From: Planctomycetia bacterium
GTDB lineage: Bacteria > Planctomycetota > Phycisphaerae > UBA1845 > UTPLA1
Assembly: GCA_015200345.1 (NCBI GenBank)
Contig: CP054187.1
Span: 1,720,470-1,784,469 of the forward strand
Length of the DNA: 64,000 bases
Reading direction: 5' to 3'
Made by a program: the position numbers and the translations under genes. A model generated the notes under the pieces. The model saw only the letters and a program-made list of their open reading frames with translations. It was not told where the DNA came from and did no database searches. The number at the start of each line of letters is the position of its first letter. Position 1 is the first letter of the stretch. This document shows, in pieces, positions 16,395 to 25,511 of this stretch.

Positions 16395-17210
16395 CTACCG
16401 TCGCCGACGAATCAGGCCCATCCCGGCCAGTGCCATCAGTGCCAGGGACGCCGGTTCGGGTGCCCAAGTAGCGGCACTGAACGTGCCGCTGCCGGTGAAG
16501 GGTGACGGCAACGTGCCCAGCAGATTGCCCGTGTTGACATCGTATTTATAGAAGTTGGGCTGCGTCGTATTCGGGCCGTCGGTCACGTAGTATGCGATCC
16601 CCGCGTGGACGGCCAAGCCATCAATGTCCGTCTCACCGGCGGGATAGCCGGCTAATTGCGACTGCGTGAACCCCAGATAGTCGATGTGATACAGGCCGGG
16701 CGTGTTCGGACTGGGAGCCGTATCCGAAAGGCCGTAAAGCTTGCCGTCCGTGAGATCGAAATCCAGCCCGCCGAAATCGTAAGCGGACGGATAGACATAG
16801 ACCTGCGAAGCGACCAACGTGCCGGGGTCGATCTCGTAGACCGCCTCGGTCGCGATGTTGCGCGTGCCGTACAGCTTGCCGTTATTGAAGCCCAGCCCGA
16901 CGAAGTTGATGGTCGCCGCATTGAACATCATCGTGCCGACATTGGTTGGCGTCAGCACCGGCCCGAACGGCGACTTGTACAACGTGGACCCGTTGTTCCA
17001 ATAGAGCGTATTCGTCGCCGCGTCGTAAGCCATGCCCCATGGCTTGGCGTCCGGCCCCGTTCCGGAATAGATCGGCGTGGCAACACCCGTCGTCGGGTTC
17101 ACGTTGTAAATCGTGGCGGTGCCCGATTGATCGTTCCCGACGATCAACTGGCCGAGTGCCGGGGTCGCGGCAAAAAGTGCTGCGGAGACAAAAAGCAGAA
17201 CGCATCGCAT
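16395..17210 (-). CDS. PEP-CTERM exported protein with beta-propeller-like body
   Basis: A 271-residue exported protein; the start at 17210 follows GAGGTGG. It has a signal peptide (MRCVLLFVSAALFAATPALG), then a body with repeated short Tyr/Gly/Asp strands (WGMAYDAATNTLYW, GLGFNNGKLYG, GLDFDLTDGKLYGL) that resembles a beta-propeller. The C-terminus is a classic PEP-CTERM sorting signal: PEPASLALMALAGMG followed by RRRR. Such proteins are processed by exosortase and often secreted with exopolysaccharide. It stands between two other minus-strand genes with 233 bases to the next. Confidence 0.85.
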   Translation of the reverse strand: MRCVLLFVSAALFAATPALGQLIVGNDQSGTATIYNVNPTTGVATPIYSGTGPDAKPWGMAYDAATNTLYWNNGSTLYKSPFGPVLTPTNVGTMMFNAATINFVGLGFNNGKLYGTRNIATEAVYEIDPGTLVASQVYVYPSAYDFGGLDFDLTDGKLYGLSDTAPSPNTPGLYHIDYLGFTQSQLAGYPAGETDIDGLAVHAGIAYYVTDGPNTTQPNFYKYDVNTGNLLGTLPSPFTGSGTFSAATWAPEPASLALMALAGMGLIRRRR

Positions 17211-17493
17211 GATCCACCTCTGATTGGTCTCAAACCCGCGCAACATGAATCGAGCGCGGAATTCGCATGGTTCCACCAGGAGCGTATTATCGCAGAATTG
17301 TCATGGAAAATCAATGATTTCACCCGTCCTGCCCCTTGTCATTTTCAGGATAACAGTGGACAGAAGGCCGGATTTCAGCCGATTCAGCCTATTTGCAACT
17401 TGCTAAGTCTGAAATATCCCGACCGCCGCGGCAATTCAGGGCGTGTCGGGGCGACCATCGCCGCACTTGAGCACGGCTGTCAGGGTGACGGCC

Positions 17494-19104
17494 TTATGCC
17501 AGGTTCATCGTCATCAGGAATTCGGCGTTGCTCTTGACCTTCTTCAGCCGGGTCGTGAGCAGTTCCATTGCTTCGACGGGGTTCATGTCGACCAGCACGC
17601 GGCGGAGTTTATAGACCAGCTCCAGTTCCTTCGGGTCCAGCAGCAACTCCTCCTTGCGCGTGCCGGAGCCGGCAATGTCGATCGCGGGCCAGACGCGCTT
17701 GTCCACCAGCCGACGATCCAGGTGCAGTTCGCTGTTACCCGTGCCCTTGAACTCCTCGAAGATGACTTCGTCCATCTTCGAGCCAGTATCGACCAGGGCC
17801 GTGCCGATGATCGTGAGGCTGCCGCCCTCTTCCACCGCGCGGGCCGCGCCGAAGAACCGCTTGGGCTTCTGCAACGCATTGGCATCGACGCCGCCGGTCA
17901 GGATCTTGCCGGAGTGCGGAACTTCGGTGTTGTACGCCCGCGCCAATCGCGTGATCGAGTCGAGCAGGATCACCACGTCGCGACCGTACTCCACCAGACG
18001 CCGCGCCTTCTCAATCACCATTTCGGCAACCTGCACGTGCCGGCTGGCCGGTTCGTCAAACGTGCTGGATACGACCTCGGCCTTGGTGTGCCGCTGCATT
18101 TCGGTCACTTCCTCGGGGCGCTCATCGACGAGGAGAATGATCACGTACGCATCGGGGTGATTGGTCGTGATGGCGTTGGCCATTTTCTGCATCAACACGG
18201 TCTTGCCGGTACGCGGCGGCGCGACGATCAGCATGCGCTGGCCGAAGCCGATCGGCGTGACGAGGTCGATCACGCGCATGTTGATCTCGTCGGGATTGGT
18301 CTCCAGCACGATGCGCCGGGTCGGATGATGCGGCGTGAGGTCTTCAAAGACCGCCTTCTCGGTGACCTTGTCCGGCTCCTCGAAGCAGATCGCCTCGACG
18401 CGCAACAAAGCAAAATACTTCTCGCTCTCTTTGGGCGGACGAATCTGCCCGGCGACGATGTGCCCGCTTCGCAGACCGAAGCGGCGTATCTGCGACGGAC
18501 TGATGTAAATGTCGTCCGGGCAGGGAACGTAGTTGTATTCCGGGCTGCGCAGGAAGCCGAACCCGTCGGGCAGGATCTCCAGCACGCCCTCGCCATACAT
18601 CAGGCCGTTCTTGTTGATCCGCTCCTTGAGGATCTTGAAAATCAATTCCTGCTTCTTCATCAACGCGTAGTCGGTGATGCCCTCCTGCTTCGCCAGCTCG
18701 TGCAGATCGTTGACGGACATCTTCTGCAATTCGGTAATGTGCAGATCGCCTCGCTTCACCTTTTCGTAGCGCTCGTGCGTCTCGCGGTCGATGCCCGGTC
18801 CGCCACCAGCCGCGGCCTCGCCGATCGGCCCCATCGCCGCGTCGCGCGGGGCAGCGCCTTCGCCAGCCAGTCCGGCCGAGAACCCGGCGGCTTCGGTCCG
18901 CGCGGGCGCGTCATGTGGCGCCACCGGCGCGACGTCCAATTCCTCGTCCTGCGGCTCGAAACTCTCCACCACCACGCCGGCCGGCTCTTCGTTCCGCATC
19001 GGTTCGCGTCGCATGGGCTGGCGCGGATGCTTGGCCGAGGGGCCTTCGCCGGGGCGGCGCGGTTTGCGAGGGGGATGAGCGCGGTTGTGACCAGGTCGTG
19101 GCAT
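17494..19104 (-). CDS. rho: Transcription termination factor Rho
   Basis: A 536-residue ATP-dependent RNA helicase that terminates transcription. The ATG at 19104 is chosen for the GGGAGG site nine bases upstream. About 115 N-terminal residues form a Pro/Arg/Ala-rich, low-complexity extension that E. coli Rho (419 residues) lacks; then come the Rho N-terminal helix domain ([17 protein letters not shown]), the cold-shock-like RNA-binding domain ([12 protein letters not shown]), the Walker A loop APPRTGKT and Walker B region [17 protein letters not shown]. The R/Q loops ([20 protein letters not shown]) are present. Extended N-termini are common in GC-rich phyla and are thought to add RNA contacts. 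Confidence 0.95.
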   Translation of the reverse strand: MPRPGHNRAHPPRKPRRPGEGPSAKHPRQPMRREPMRNEEPAGVVVESFEPQDEELDVAPVAPHDAPARTEAAGFSAGLAGEGAAPRDAAMGPIGEAAAGGGPGIDRETHERYEKVKRGDLHITELQKMSVNDLHELAKQEGITDYALMKKQELIFKILKERINKNGLMYGEGVLEILPDGFGFLRSPEYNYVPCPDDIYISPSQIRRFGLRSGHIVAGQIRPPKESEKYFALLRVEAICFEEPDKVTEKAVFEDLTPHHPTRRIVLETNPDEINMRVIDLVTPIGFGQRMLIVAPPRTGKTVLMQKMANAITTNHPDAYVIILLVDERPEEVTEMQRHTKAEVVSSTFDEPASRHVQVAEMVIEKARRLVEYGRDVVILLDSITRLARAYNTEVPHSGKILTGGVDANALQKPKRFFGAARAVEEGGSLTIIGTALVDTGSKMDEVIFEEFKGTGNSELHLDRRLVDKRVWPAIDIAGSGTRKEELLLDPKELELVYKLRRVLVDMNPVEAMELLTTRLKKVKSNAEFLMTMNLA

Positions 19105-19283
19105 GTGAACTACCTCCCAGGGAGAGATGAAATGCTCAAAGCAGGTTCGTCGGAGTGGTAAAGGGGTTTGTCTTTTATCGTGATCGTGCAGGCCGCCGCA
19201 GAGCAAGGCCCGACGCAGGTTTCAGAAAGGCGCGACGTGCGAATCGCACCGGGGTTCCAATCTTGCGGGGGAAAAGTCGTCGA

Positions 19284-19916
19284 TCAGGCGCGCTCGCCGA
19301 ACTCCGCGAGGACCGCGGCGAACACCCGTTCCACCTGCTGGCGCAGGTCCGTCAGGGTGGAATTGTTCTGCACCATATGATCGGCTCTCGCCCGCTTCAT
19401 GTCCAGAGGGTACTGGGAGTTTTCTCGTCGCTTCAGTTCTCCCGGCGCCCAATGACGGACCTTTTCGGACCTTCCTTTCCGCAATTCTTCCGCCGTATCA
19501 ACAAAAATCACCGAATCGCACAACTGATCCAGACCGGCCTCGAACAACAGGGGGCTGTCCAGAACGATCATTCGCACTGCGGGATTCGCCTCGGCGTCGG
19601 CCATCAACACCGATCGCCTCGCCGCGATCCGCGGATGCAACAAGGCTTGCAAACGAAGCCGTTGCGATTCATCGCCGAAGACCAGTTCCGAGACCTTGCG
19701 GCGATCTACGCCGCCATCCGGCGATCGGATCGAGTCACCCCACCAGCCAATCAGCGTTTGCTGAACTTCCGGCGATGCAAGCTCAAGGGTGTTCAACGCA
19801 TCGGACGAAATCACCGCCGCGCCCAGATCCGCGAGGATCGATGCCACTGTGCTCTTGCCCGAGCCGATGCCGCCCGAAAGACCCACCACGGGCTTGCTGC
19901 GACCTGCCTTCGTCAC
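19284..19916 (-). CDS. coaE: Dephospho-CoA kinase
   Basis: A 210-residue P-loop kinase that carries out the last step of coenzyme A synthesis (ATP plus dephospho-CoA). The Walker A motif is GLSGGIGSGKS (about 12-22), followed by the substrate-binding D (SSD, about 38) and the lid region with RxxxQ-like residues. DSPLLFEAGLD matches the conserved DxPLLFE segment. It precedes rho on the same strand (180 bases apart), but with no clear coupling. Confidence 0.92.
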   Translation of the reverse strand: MTKAGRSKPVVGLSGGIGSGKSTVASILADLGAAVISSDALNTLELASPEVQQTLIGWWGDSIRSPDGGVDRRKVSELVFGDESQRLRLQALLHPRIAARRSVLMADAEANPAVRMIVLDSPLLFEAGLDQLCDSVIFVDTAEELRKGRSEKVRHWAPGELKRRENSQYPLDMKRARADHMVQNNSTLTDLRQQVERVFAAVLAEFGERA

Positions 19917-20214
19917 GCATCACCCGCCAGCCAAACGGGAGTCTGTCAACGCGAAGAAACGCTTCTACTCAAGACGCTTCGGCTGAACCGAACCAGGGCC
20001 ATGCAACGCCCACGCAGATCACCGTTCGCACCGAAGTATTGTTAAAGTAGAATCCGCCCGGCGAATCCATCCGCCCAGTACGAGTTGAACGTCATCCCTC
20101 CCCCAAAGCATAGCCGATGGGCAAATGCGTTTCAACAGGAATCTGGGTGCGTGCTTTGTCGCACAAAATGGCGGGCTACCGTGATGATCACGCGCCCGGC
20201 ACCGCCGGCGCGGA

Positions 20215-21816
20215 TCACCCCAGCCCGACCTCCCGGTTGAACGCTTCGATCCGTGCGTCCCAGCCGGCGGCTTGCTCAAAGGTCTGCGCCCAGAAGTCCG
20301 GATCCCACAGGCGGCGCAGCTCGTCGACGCCGCGTTGCTGCTGCTCAACCCAGGTGAAGTATTTGAAGTTGTGCAGCGCCTTGCGGTCTTGATACCCCAG
20401 CTCGCGCAGGTGATCGACGCCGATTCCTTCGAGATAGCGCGCGAAATGCCGCCCCGCGAGCGACTCCGAATACGCCCCGTGCAAGGAACGTTGCTCCGCG
20501 ATGCGCGAGGCGTACAGCTCCATCGAATCAGTCAGGGGGATGAACAACACGTCGCGCCCGTCCATCTCGTAAAGCTTTGCCGTCTTGATCGCCGCGACGA
20601 GGTTGCACAGGCTCGAGATGCCAATGTCCGGCAGGCGGTCGACCACGCCGCGCGAAACGCCGGCCTGCTCGAGCGTTCGGCGGCCGGCGTCCTCGTTGAA
20701 CAGCCGCATCAGCGCCAGGCACTGCTCGTCGTCGATGGCGGCGACCAGGTCGGTGTTGCGCACGTTGTGAATCCAGGGGATGTGCTTGTCGCCGATGCCT
20801 TCAATGCGATGATCGCCGAAACCACAGGCCAGCAGCGTGGGGCATTGAAGCGCCTCGACGGCGACGACGCGAACCTGCGGCGCGATGGTGCGAAGATAGT
20901 CGCCGGCGGCGATCGTGCCCGCGCTGCCGGTCGCGGAGATGTAACCGGCGAGGCGATAGGGAGCTGCGGTGCGGATAGGAGCCGCGGGCTTCAGCCCGCG
21001 CGGCGCATCGAGGGCCAGTGCCGCTTGAGAATCCGCGCGGGCTGAAGCCCGCGGCTCATTGATTGGCTCCTTGATTGGCTCCTTGATTGGCTCCTTGATT
21101 GGCGGCGCGGCGTGCAACTGCCGAAAGATTTCCTCCACGATCGACCCCGTGACGTGATAATGCCACGCCGCGTTGCCAAACTCCTCGAACTGGTTGAAGA
21201 TCACGCAATCCGGCCGCGTCCGGCGGATCTCCCAGCACTTGTCGTAAATCTCCTTCACGTTGCTCTCGCAGCCCGGCGTCGCGATCACCTCGGCCCCGAT
21301 CGATCGCAGCCACTCGAACCGCTCGCGCGACATGCCCTCCGGCAGAATCGCCACGGCCGTGCAGCCCAGCAGCGCGCAGTCGTACGCCCCGCCGCGGCAG
21401 TAGTTGCCCGTGCTCGGCCAGACGGCCTTCTGCGCCGTCGGGTCAAACTGACCAGTGACAAGCCGTGGCACGAGGCAGCCGAAGGCCGCGCCGACTTTGT
21501 GCGCGCCGGTCGGGAAGTGCTTTCCAACAATGCCGATGATGCGCGCGGGCACGCCGGTGAGGGCGGGCGGGAACTCGATCCAGTTTCCGTTGTTGAAGCC
21601 GCCGCCGCGGGCGACCGGTTCGTTCTTCCACGTGATGCGAAACAAGTTGGCGGGATCGACGTCCCACAGGCCGACGTTCTGGAGGCGGTCTTTGATGCGT
21701 TGTGGAACGAGCGACGGGTCCTTCTGCTGCGCGAAGGTGGGGATGATGATGTTGCGCTCACGGCAAAGGGCGATGGCGTTTTGGAGGGCAGACTCGGGTG
21801 AAACCTTTGTACTCAC
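20215..21816 (-). CDS. Fold-type-II PLP-dependent enzyme of purine-cluster type, with repeat insertion
   Basis: A 533-residue PLP enzyme. A GTG at 21816 with GGAG seven bases upstream fixes the start. The cofactor lysine is probably in PTGAHKVG (about 87-94), and the phosphate-binding loop in TGSAGTIAAGD; WPSTGNYCRGG and NQFEEFGNAAWH are strongly patterned. The family is usually annotated only as a pyridoxal-5-phosphate-dependent protein beta subunit and is related to tryptophan-synthase-beta/threonine-synthase-like lyases. Between about residues 235 and 275 lies low-complexity sequence (four KEP/NEP units, then RASARA and RGLKPAAP) encoded by repeats, an insertion absent from the fold. It is divergent from a second PLP enzyme at 21940. 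The substrate is unknown; an amino-acid-like product of purine breakdown is inferred from context. Confidence 0.75.
   Translation of the reverse strand: MSTKVSPESALQNAIALCRERNIIIPTFAQQKDPSLVPQRIKDRLQNVGLWDVDPANLFRITWKNEPVARGGGFNNGNWIEFPPALTGVPARIIGIVGKHFPTGAHKVGAAFGCLVPRLVTGQFDPTAQKAVWPSTGNYCRGGAYDCALLGCTAVAILPEGMSRERFEWLRSIGAEVIATPGCESNVKEIYDKCWEIRRTRPDCVIFNQFEEFGNAAWHYHVTGSIVEEIFRQLHAAPPIKEPIKEPIKEPINEPRASARADSQAALALDAPRGLKPAAPIRTAAPYRLAGYISATGSAGTIAAGDYLRTIAPQVRVVAVEALQCPTLLACGFGDHRIEGIGDKHIPWIHNVRNTDLVAAIDDEQCLALMRLFNEDAGRRTLEQAGVSRGVVDRLPDIGISSLCNLVAAIKTAKLYEMDGRDVLFIPLTDSMELYASRIAEQRSLHGAYSESLAGRHFARYLEGIGVDHLRELGYQDRKALHNFKYFTWVEQQQRGVDELRRLWDPDFWAQTFEQAAGWDARIEAFNREVGLG
20979..21057. 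repeat. Family A palindromic repeat, facing pair inside a PLP enzyme gene
   Basis: Copy 1 (20979-21004) and inverted copy 2 (21033-21057) share the palindromic core gcgggcttcagcccgc and flanking gagccgc / gcggctc. They enclose 28 bases. On the coding (minus) strand they add the residues EPRASARA and PRGLKPAA in frame. Confidence 0.9.
21058..21106. repeat. 12-bp tandem repeat, four copies, in the coding sequence
   Basis: ttgattggctcc is repeated four times, the last copy partial. It encodes four successive (I)KEP/NEP units on the minus strand, directly beside the family A pair. The unit length is a multiple of three, so copy-number change would keep the frame. Confidence 0.9.
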
Positions 21817-21939
21817 AATGATGCTCCGATTGAATGCTCGTCGCAGCACCCAGTCTATCCGCTTTGTCATCCAAACCCAACGCAGGCATCGCGGTATAAT
21901 TCGGCCGACTGTACCAGACAGCCCGTTCGAGGATCGCAC

Positions 21940-23220
21940 GTGAGCCTTGTGACCCTATTGAAGTGCGTCGCCTGCGGGAAGGAATTCCCGCCTGCCGCCG
22001 GCTGGACCTGCCCCACCTGCGGACCGGACGAAGGCATCCTCGACGTGCAATACGATATGCCGCGTGTCCGGCAAACGCTGACCCGCGCGGCGCTGTCCAT
22101 CCGGCCGCTGTCGCACTGGCGATACGCCGAGTTGCTGCCGATCGACGTGCCGCCGCCCGCGGGGATCGAGCACATCGGCTGGACGCCGCTGATCGAGGCG
22201 CCGCGCCTGGCCGCGGCCCTGGGCATCGAACGATTGCGGCTGAAGGACGACGGCCGCAGCGCGTCGGCCTCGTTCAAGGATCGCGCCAGCAGCATCGGCG
22301 TCGCCCATGCCATTGAAATGCACCGTGGCACCGGCGTCTCGCCGGTGGAGATCGCCTGCGCGTCGACCGGTAACGCTGCCAGCAGTCTGGCATATTGCGC
22401 GGCCGCCGCGGGACTGGGCTGCAACATCTTCGTGCCGCGGACCGTGCCCGAGGGCAAGCTCGCGCAATTGCTCGCCTATGGCGCTCGCGTGTTCAAAGTC
22501 ATGGGCAGCTATGCCGAAGCGTACGATCTGTGCACGCACGCCTGCGCCCGGTTCGGCTGGTACAACCGCAATTGTGCGGTGAACCCCTATCTGGTCGAGG
22601 GCAAAAAGACCGGCGGGCTGGAAGTCGCCGAGCAGTGCGCCGACGATCCGCCGGAGTGGGTGGCCGTCAGCATCGGCGACGGCTGCACGATCTCCGGAAT
22701 ATACAAGGGTCTGCGTCAGTCGCGCGAGGCCGGCATCATCTCCTGGAACGCGCGGATGCTGGGCGTGCAGTCGGAGGGCGTCGCGCCGATCGCGAACCTG
22801 TGGCAGCGACGGAACGCCGGCGAATGGCTGGAGAAGCTGACCGGCCGTGATCTGCATTCGCGCGACACGACCTATGCCGACAGCATCAACTGCCCCGTGC
22901 CGCGCAACTGGCGCAAGGCGCTGGCCGCCCTGCGCGACAGCGACGGCGCGTGCGTCGCCGTCACCGACGAACAAATCATGGAGGCCGTGCGTACAGCGGG
23001 CAGGCTGTCGGGCGTCTTCGCCGAACCGGCGGCGGCGGCGGCGGTCGCGGGCATCGCCCAGGCCCGGCGCGACGGCATTCTCACCGAGCGGTCAAACGTC
23101 GTCGCCATGATCACCGGCAACGGATTGAAGGACACGGCGGGCGCGCTGCGGGCCGTCGGCAAGCCGCATGAAGTGCCGCCGGACGTCGGCGAAGTGGAGC
23201 GAATCATACGCCAGGAGTGA
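21940..23220 (+). CDS. Threonine synthase-like PLP-dependent enzyme with N-terminal zinc ribbon
   Basis: A 426-residue fold-type-II PLP enzyme that starts at a GTG with a GAGG site upstream. The N-terminal CVAC (9-12) and CPTC (about 23-26) form a rubredoxin-like knuckle typical of one threonine synthase subgroup. The PLP lysine is in SASFKDRAS (about 110-118), and the phosphate-binding glycine loop is in ASTGNAASS. MITGNGLKD near the end is conserved in threonine synthases. Its neighbours belong to purine breakdown rather than threonine synthesis, so beta-replacement or deamination of a purine-derived amino acid is plausible. A family B palindrome inserts RGTGVSPVE in frame at about residues 130-138. 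Confidence 0.78.
   Translation: MSLVTLLKCVACGKEFPPAAGWTCPTCGPDEGILDVQYDMPRVRQTLTRAALSIRPLSHWRYAELLPIDVPPPAGIEHIGWTPLIEAPRLAAALGIERLRLKDDGRSASASFKDRASSIGVAHAIEMHRGTGVSPVEIACASTGNAASSLAYCAAAAGLGCNIFVPRTVPEGKLAQLLAYGARVFKVMGSYAEAYDLCTHACARFGWYNRNCAVNPYLVEGKKTGGLEVAEQCADDPPEWVAVSIGDGCTISGIYKGLRQSREAGIISWNARMLGVQSEGVAPIANLWQRRNAGEWLEKLTGRDLHSRDTTYADSINCPVPRNWRKALAALRDSDGACVAVTDEQIMEAVRTAGRLSGVFAEPAAAAAVAGIAQARRDGILTERSNVVAMITGNGLKDTAGALRAVGKPHEVPPDVGEVERIIRQE
22326..22348. repeat. Family B palindromic repeat inside the threonine synthase-like gene
   Basis: caccggc (22329-22335), loop gtctc and gccggtg (22341-22347) form a hairpin. It encodes GTGVSPV on the + strand between a helix and the ASTGN loop. 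A facing-pair version lies at 32362-32411. Confidence 0.6.
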
Positions 23221-23251
23221 TTGGAGAATGAAGAATTGAGAAGGCCGGCGT

Positions 23252-23360
23252 GGTTTCAGGACTCCTCTCCCCCTGAAGGAGAAGTCGGGTGAAGGGGACG
23301 AGCGGTCTTAGCGAAGCAGCTTACCCCCATCCCGGCCCTCTCCCTGGAAGGGAGAGGGTG
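23252..23360. repeat. REP/MITE-like palindromic element (family R, copy 2)
   Basis: ggtttcaggactcctctccc on the left and ggccctctccctggaaggga on the right repeat the organisation of copy 1 at 13277-13393, with a central region of about 25 bases that differs. It is intergenic, between the threonine synthase-like gene and the SsnA gene. No promoter or terminator was identified in the remaining sequence. Confidence 0.75.
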
Positions 23361-23414
23361 ACGCCTGCCCTCGTCAATCTTAATTCTTAATTCGACATTC
23401 TACAATCAGTGACC

Positions 23415-24734
23415 ATGTCCACCATTCTCACCAACGCCATTCTCTGTGATCTCGACCCGCCGCGCGTTCAACACGGCGCGCTGCGCATCGAGGACGGCCT
23501 CATCACCCATCGCGGTAAATCCGTTCCGACTGGCCGCGAAGATGAAGTAATTGATCTTGGCGGCGCGGTGGTGATGCCCGGACTGGTCAACGGCCACACG
23601 CACCTGTACTCGGCGCTGGCGGTCGGCATGCCCCCGCCGCCGAAGTCGCCGCGAAATTTCCTGCAAATCCTCAAGTACGTCTGGTGGCGGCTGGATCAGG
23701 CACTGGACGACGAGTCGATTGAGATGTCAGCGCGCATCGGCGCGCTGGAGGCCCTGCGCTGCGGCACGACGACGCTCATCGACCATCACGCCTCGCCCCG
23801 CGCCATCGACGGCTCGCTGGATCGGATCGAAGCCGGCCTTCACGCTGTCGGCCTTCGCGGCGTGCTTTGTTATGAAGTCACCGATCGTCACGGGCGCGCG
23901 GGACGCGAAGCGGGGCTGGCGGAGAACGCCCGATATATCGATAAATGTCGAGAACATGGGCACGGTCGATACGCCGGACTGGTCGGCGCGCACGCCTGTT
24001 TCACCCTCGGCGACGACGCCCTGCAACGCCTCGCCGAGCTCTCACAAAAAACGCGTTGCGGCGTGCACATTCACGTCGCAGAAGACCCCTGCGACGAAGC
24101 GGTCTGCCGCCGCAAGCACCGTCAATCACTCATCGCCCGACTCGACGACTACGGTCTGCTCCACGAGCGATCCCTCTTCGCGCACGGCACACATCTGGAC
24201 GCCGCGGCGACCAAACGCATCCGCGCCGCAAAGGTCACGATGGCCCACAACGCCCGCTCGAACATGAACAACGCCGTCGGCTATGCTCCCGTCGCCGATT
24301 TCGGCCCGCGCGTCATGCTCGGAACCGACGGCATCGGCGCGAACATGCTCGGCGAGGCCCGGGCCGCGTGGTTCATCGCGCGACATCAGAAATCGCGTCT
24401 CTCCCCCGCCGACCTTCTGAATATGCTCGCTCACAGTGCCCGCCGTGCGTCGGCCTCGCTCGGCGTCACCCTCGGCAAGCTGCAACCCGGCGCGGCCGCG
24501 GACGTCATCCTCACCAACTATCGCCCGTTCACGCCGATCGACGCCGACAACCTCGCCGGGCATCTGCTCTTCGCCATCGGTCCGCAACACGTCGAATCGG
24601 TCCTCATCGACGGCCGCTGGAAACTCCGTGGCGGCACGGTGCGGGAGTGCGACGAAGTCGGCATGCGCGAAGCGGCTGTAGGAATCGCGAAACGGCTGTG
24701 GGAACGGATGGCGGGTCGCCTCGCCGAGGGCTGA
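23415..24734 (+). CDS. ssnA: SsnA-like aminohydrolase (amidohydrolase superfamily)
   Basis: A 439-residue amidohydrolase (a GTG six bases upstream would add two residues). The metal-binding motif is NGHTHLYSAL (about 61-70), and later ligands are in VHIHVAEDPCDEAV and ALFAHGTHLD-like LFAHGTHLD. ARSNMNNAVGYAP and LGTDGIGANM complete the active site. SsnA proteins occur in gene clusters with ygfK and selenium-dependent xanthine dehydrogenase, and are thought to deaminate or open a purine-derived ring. It is flanked by a PLP enzyme and a MocA-like gene, which fits that setting. Confidence 0.85.
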   Translation: MSTILTNAILCDLDPPRVQHGALRIEDGLITHRGKSVPTGREDEVIDLGGAVVMPGLVNGHTHLYSALAVGMPPPPKSPRNFLQILKYVWWRLDQALDDESIEMSARIGALEALRCGTTTLIDHHASPRAIDGSLDRIEAGLHAVGLRGVLCYEVTDRHGRAGREAGLAENARYIDKCREHGHGRYAGLVGAHACFTLGDDALQRLAELSQKTRCGVHIHVAEDPCDEAVCRRKHRQSLIARLDDYGLLHERSLFAHGTHLDAAATKRIRAAKVTMAHNARSNMNNAVGYAPVADFGPRVMLGTDGIGANMLGEARAAWFIARHQKSRLSPADLLNMLAHSARRASASLGVTLGKLQPGAAADVILTNYRPFTPIDADNLAGHLLFAIGPQHVESVLIDGRWKLRGGTVRECDEVGMREAAVGIAKRLWERMAGRLAEG

Positions 24735-24736
24735 TC

Positions 24737-24830
24737 AGCGCGCCGTGGGCTTCGGCTCGCACGCCGCTGATGCACGAAAGAACGCCTTTCTTGGCTTCGA
24801 ACGACCGCGCGGTCTGAAGCCCGCGGCTCG
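24737..24830. repeat. Degenerate family A pair downstream of ssnA
   Basis: A worn left copy (gcgccgtgggcttcggctcgc, near 24739-24760) faces a better right copy (ccgcgcggtctgaagcccgc, 24805-24824, then ggctcg). The spacing resembles the other pairs. It lies between the convergent ssnA and MocA-like genes. Confidence 0.6.
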
Positions 24831-24842
24831 CTGGTCGTGAAA

Positions 24843-25511
24843 CTACTCGTTCGTCGGAAGATCCCCCGGTTCGTCCGCATCGCGCAACACGGCGTCGGTC
24901 GGCAATTCCACAAGCTGCATGCGGTCGGCGAATTCTCGCGTCAGCGCATTCAATCCGCCGTCGCACGCTGGCGACATCACGAAAGGAATCAACTCGGCCG
25001 GGAGAATGATCGGATGCCCGCGACGGCCGCCGTGCGACGCGATGATGATCGACCCCCGGTCGTTGGCGGACGCCTTCGCGCTGCCCGCTCCCGACACGCG
25101 CGAAACATCCGCGCGATACGCGCCGACACACGCTGCGAAAACCGCGGTCGTCAGCCCGGGATAATCGCCGGGACAGACGAGAATGCCATCGCGCGGCGCG
25201 ATGTCTTCCCGTTCGCGGCAGGCACGCAACCCCACGCGAATCGAATCGATCATCTCCGATGATTCATCCTCGTTGAACACAACGCGGATCTTGCCGTTCG
25301 ACAATTCATCATTCGACGCGCCCAGCGCGTCGATGATCGCGCAGCGCGTCACGATCATGACATCCGCGATGCCCTCAACCGCCGCCATCGTCTCCGCCAG
25401 TCGCCACAGCATCGGCCGGCCGCCCACGTCGATCAATTGCTTGGGCCGCCCCATGCGGCGCGACCAACCCGCGGCGGGAATGATGGCAACGATTCGCGGC
25501 GTCTCACTCAT
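24843..25511 (-). CDS. MocA-like molybdenum cofactor nucleotidyltransferase
   Basis: A 222-residue GT-A fold nucleotidyltransferase. The signature PAAGWSRRMGRPKQLIDVGG (about 11-30) matches the MocA/MobA nucleotide-binding loop, and VCPGDYPGLT matches the metal-binding D of the family (usually GDMP). MocA-type enzymes add CMP to molybdopterin for xanthine-dehydrogenase-type enzymes; YgfJ-like relatives accompany selenium-dependent purine clusters. It overlaps the upstream ygfK-like stop by 8 bases, so the two genes are coupled. It probably supplies the cofactor of the two molybdenum hydroxylases nearby. Confidence 0.82.
   Translation of the reverse strand: MSETPRIVAIIPAAGWSRRMGRPKQLIDVGGRPMLWRLAETMAAVEGIADVMIVTRCAIIDALGASNDELSNGKIRVVFNEDESSEMIDSIRVGLRACREREDIAPRDGILVCPGDYPGLTTAVFAACVGAYRADVSRVSGAGSAKASANDRGSIIIASHGGRRGHPIILPAELIPFVMSPACDGGLNALTREFADRMQLVELPTDAVLRDADEPGDLPTNE

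Noticed and set aside
17443-19161. 572-codon open frame on the plus strand
   Set aside because: It is antisense to rho; its composition (His/Arg-rich) is that of a GC shadow.
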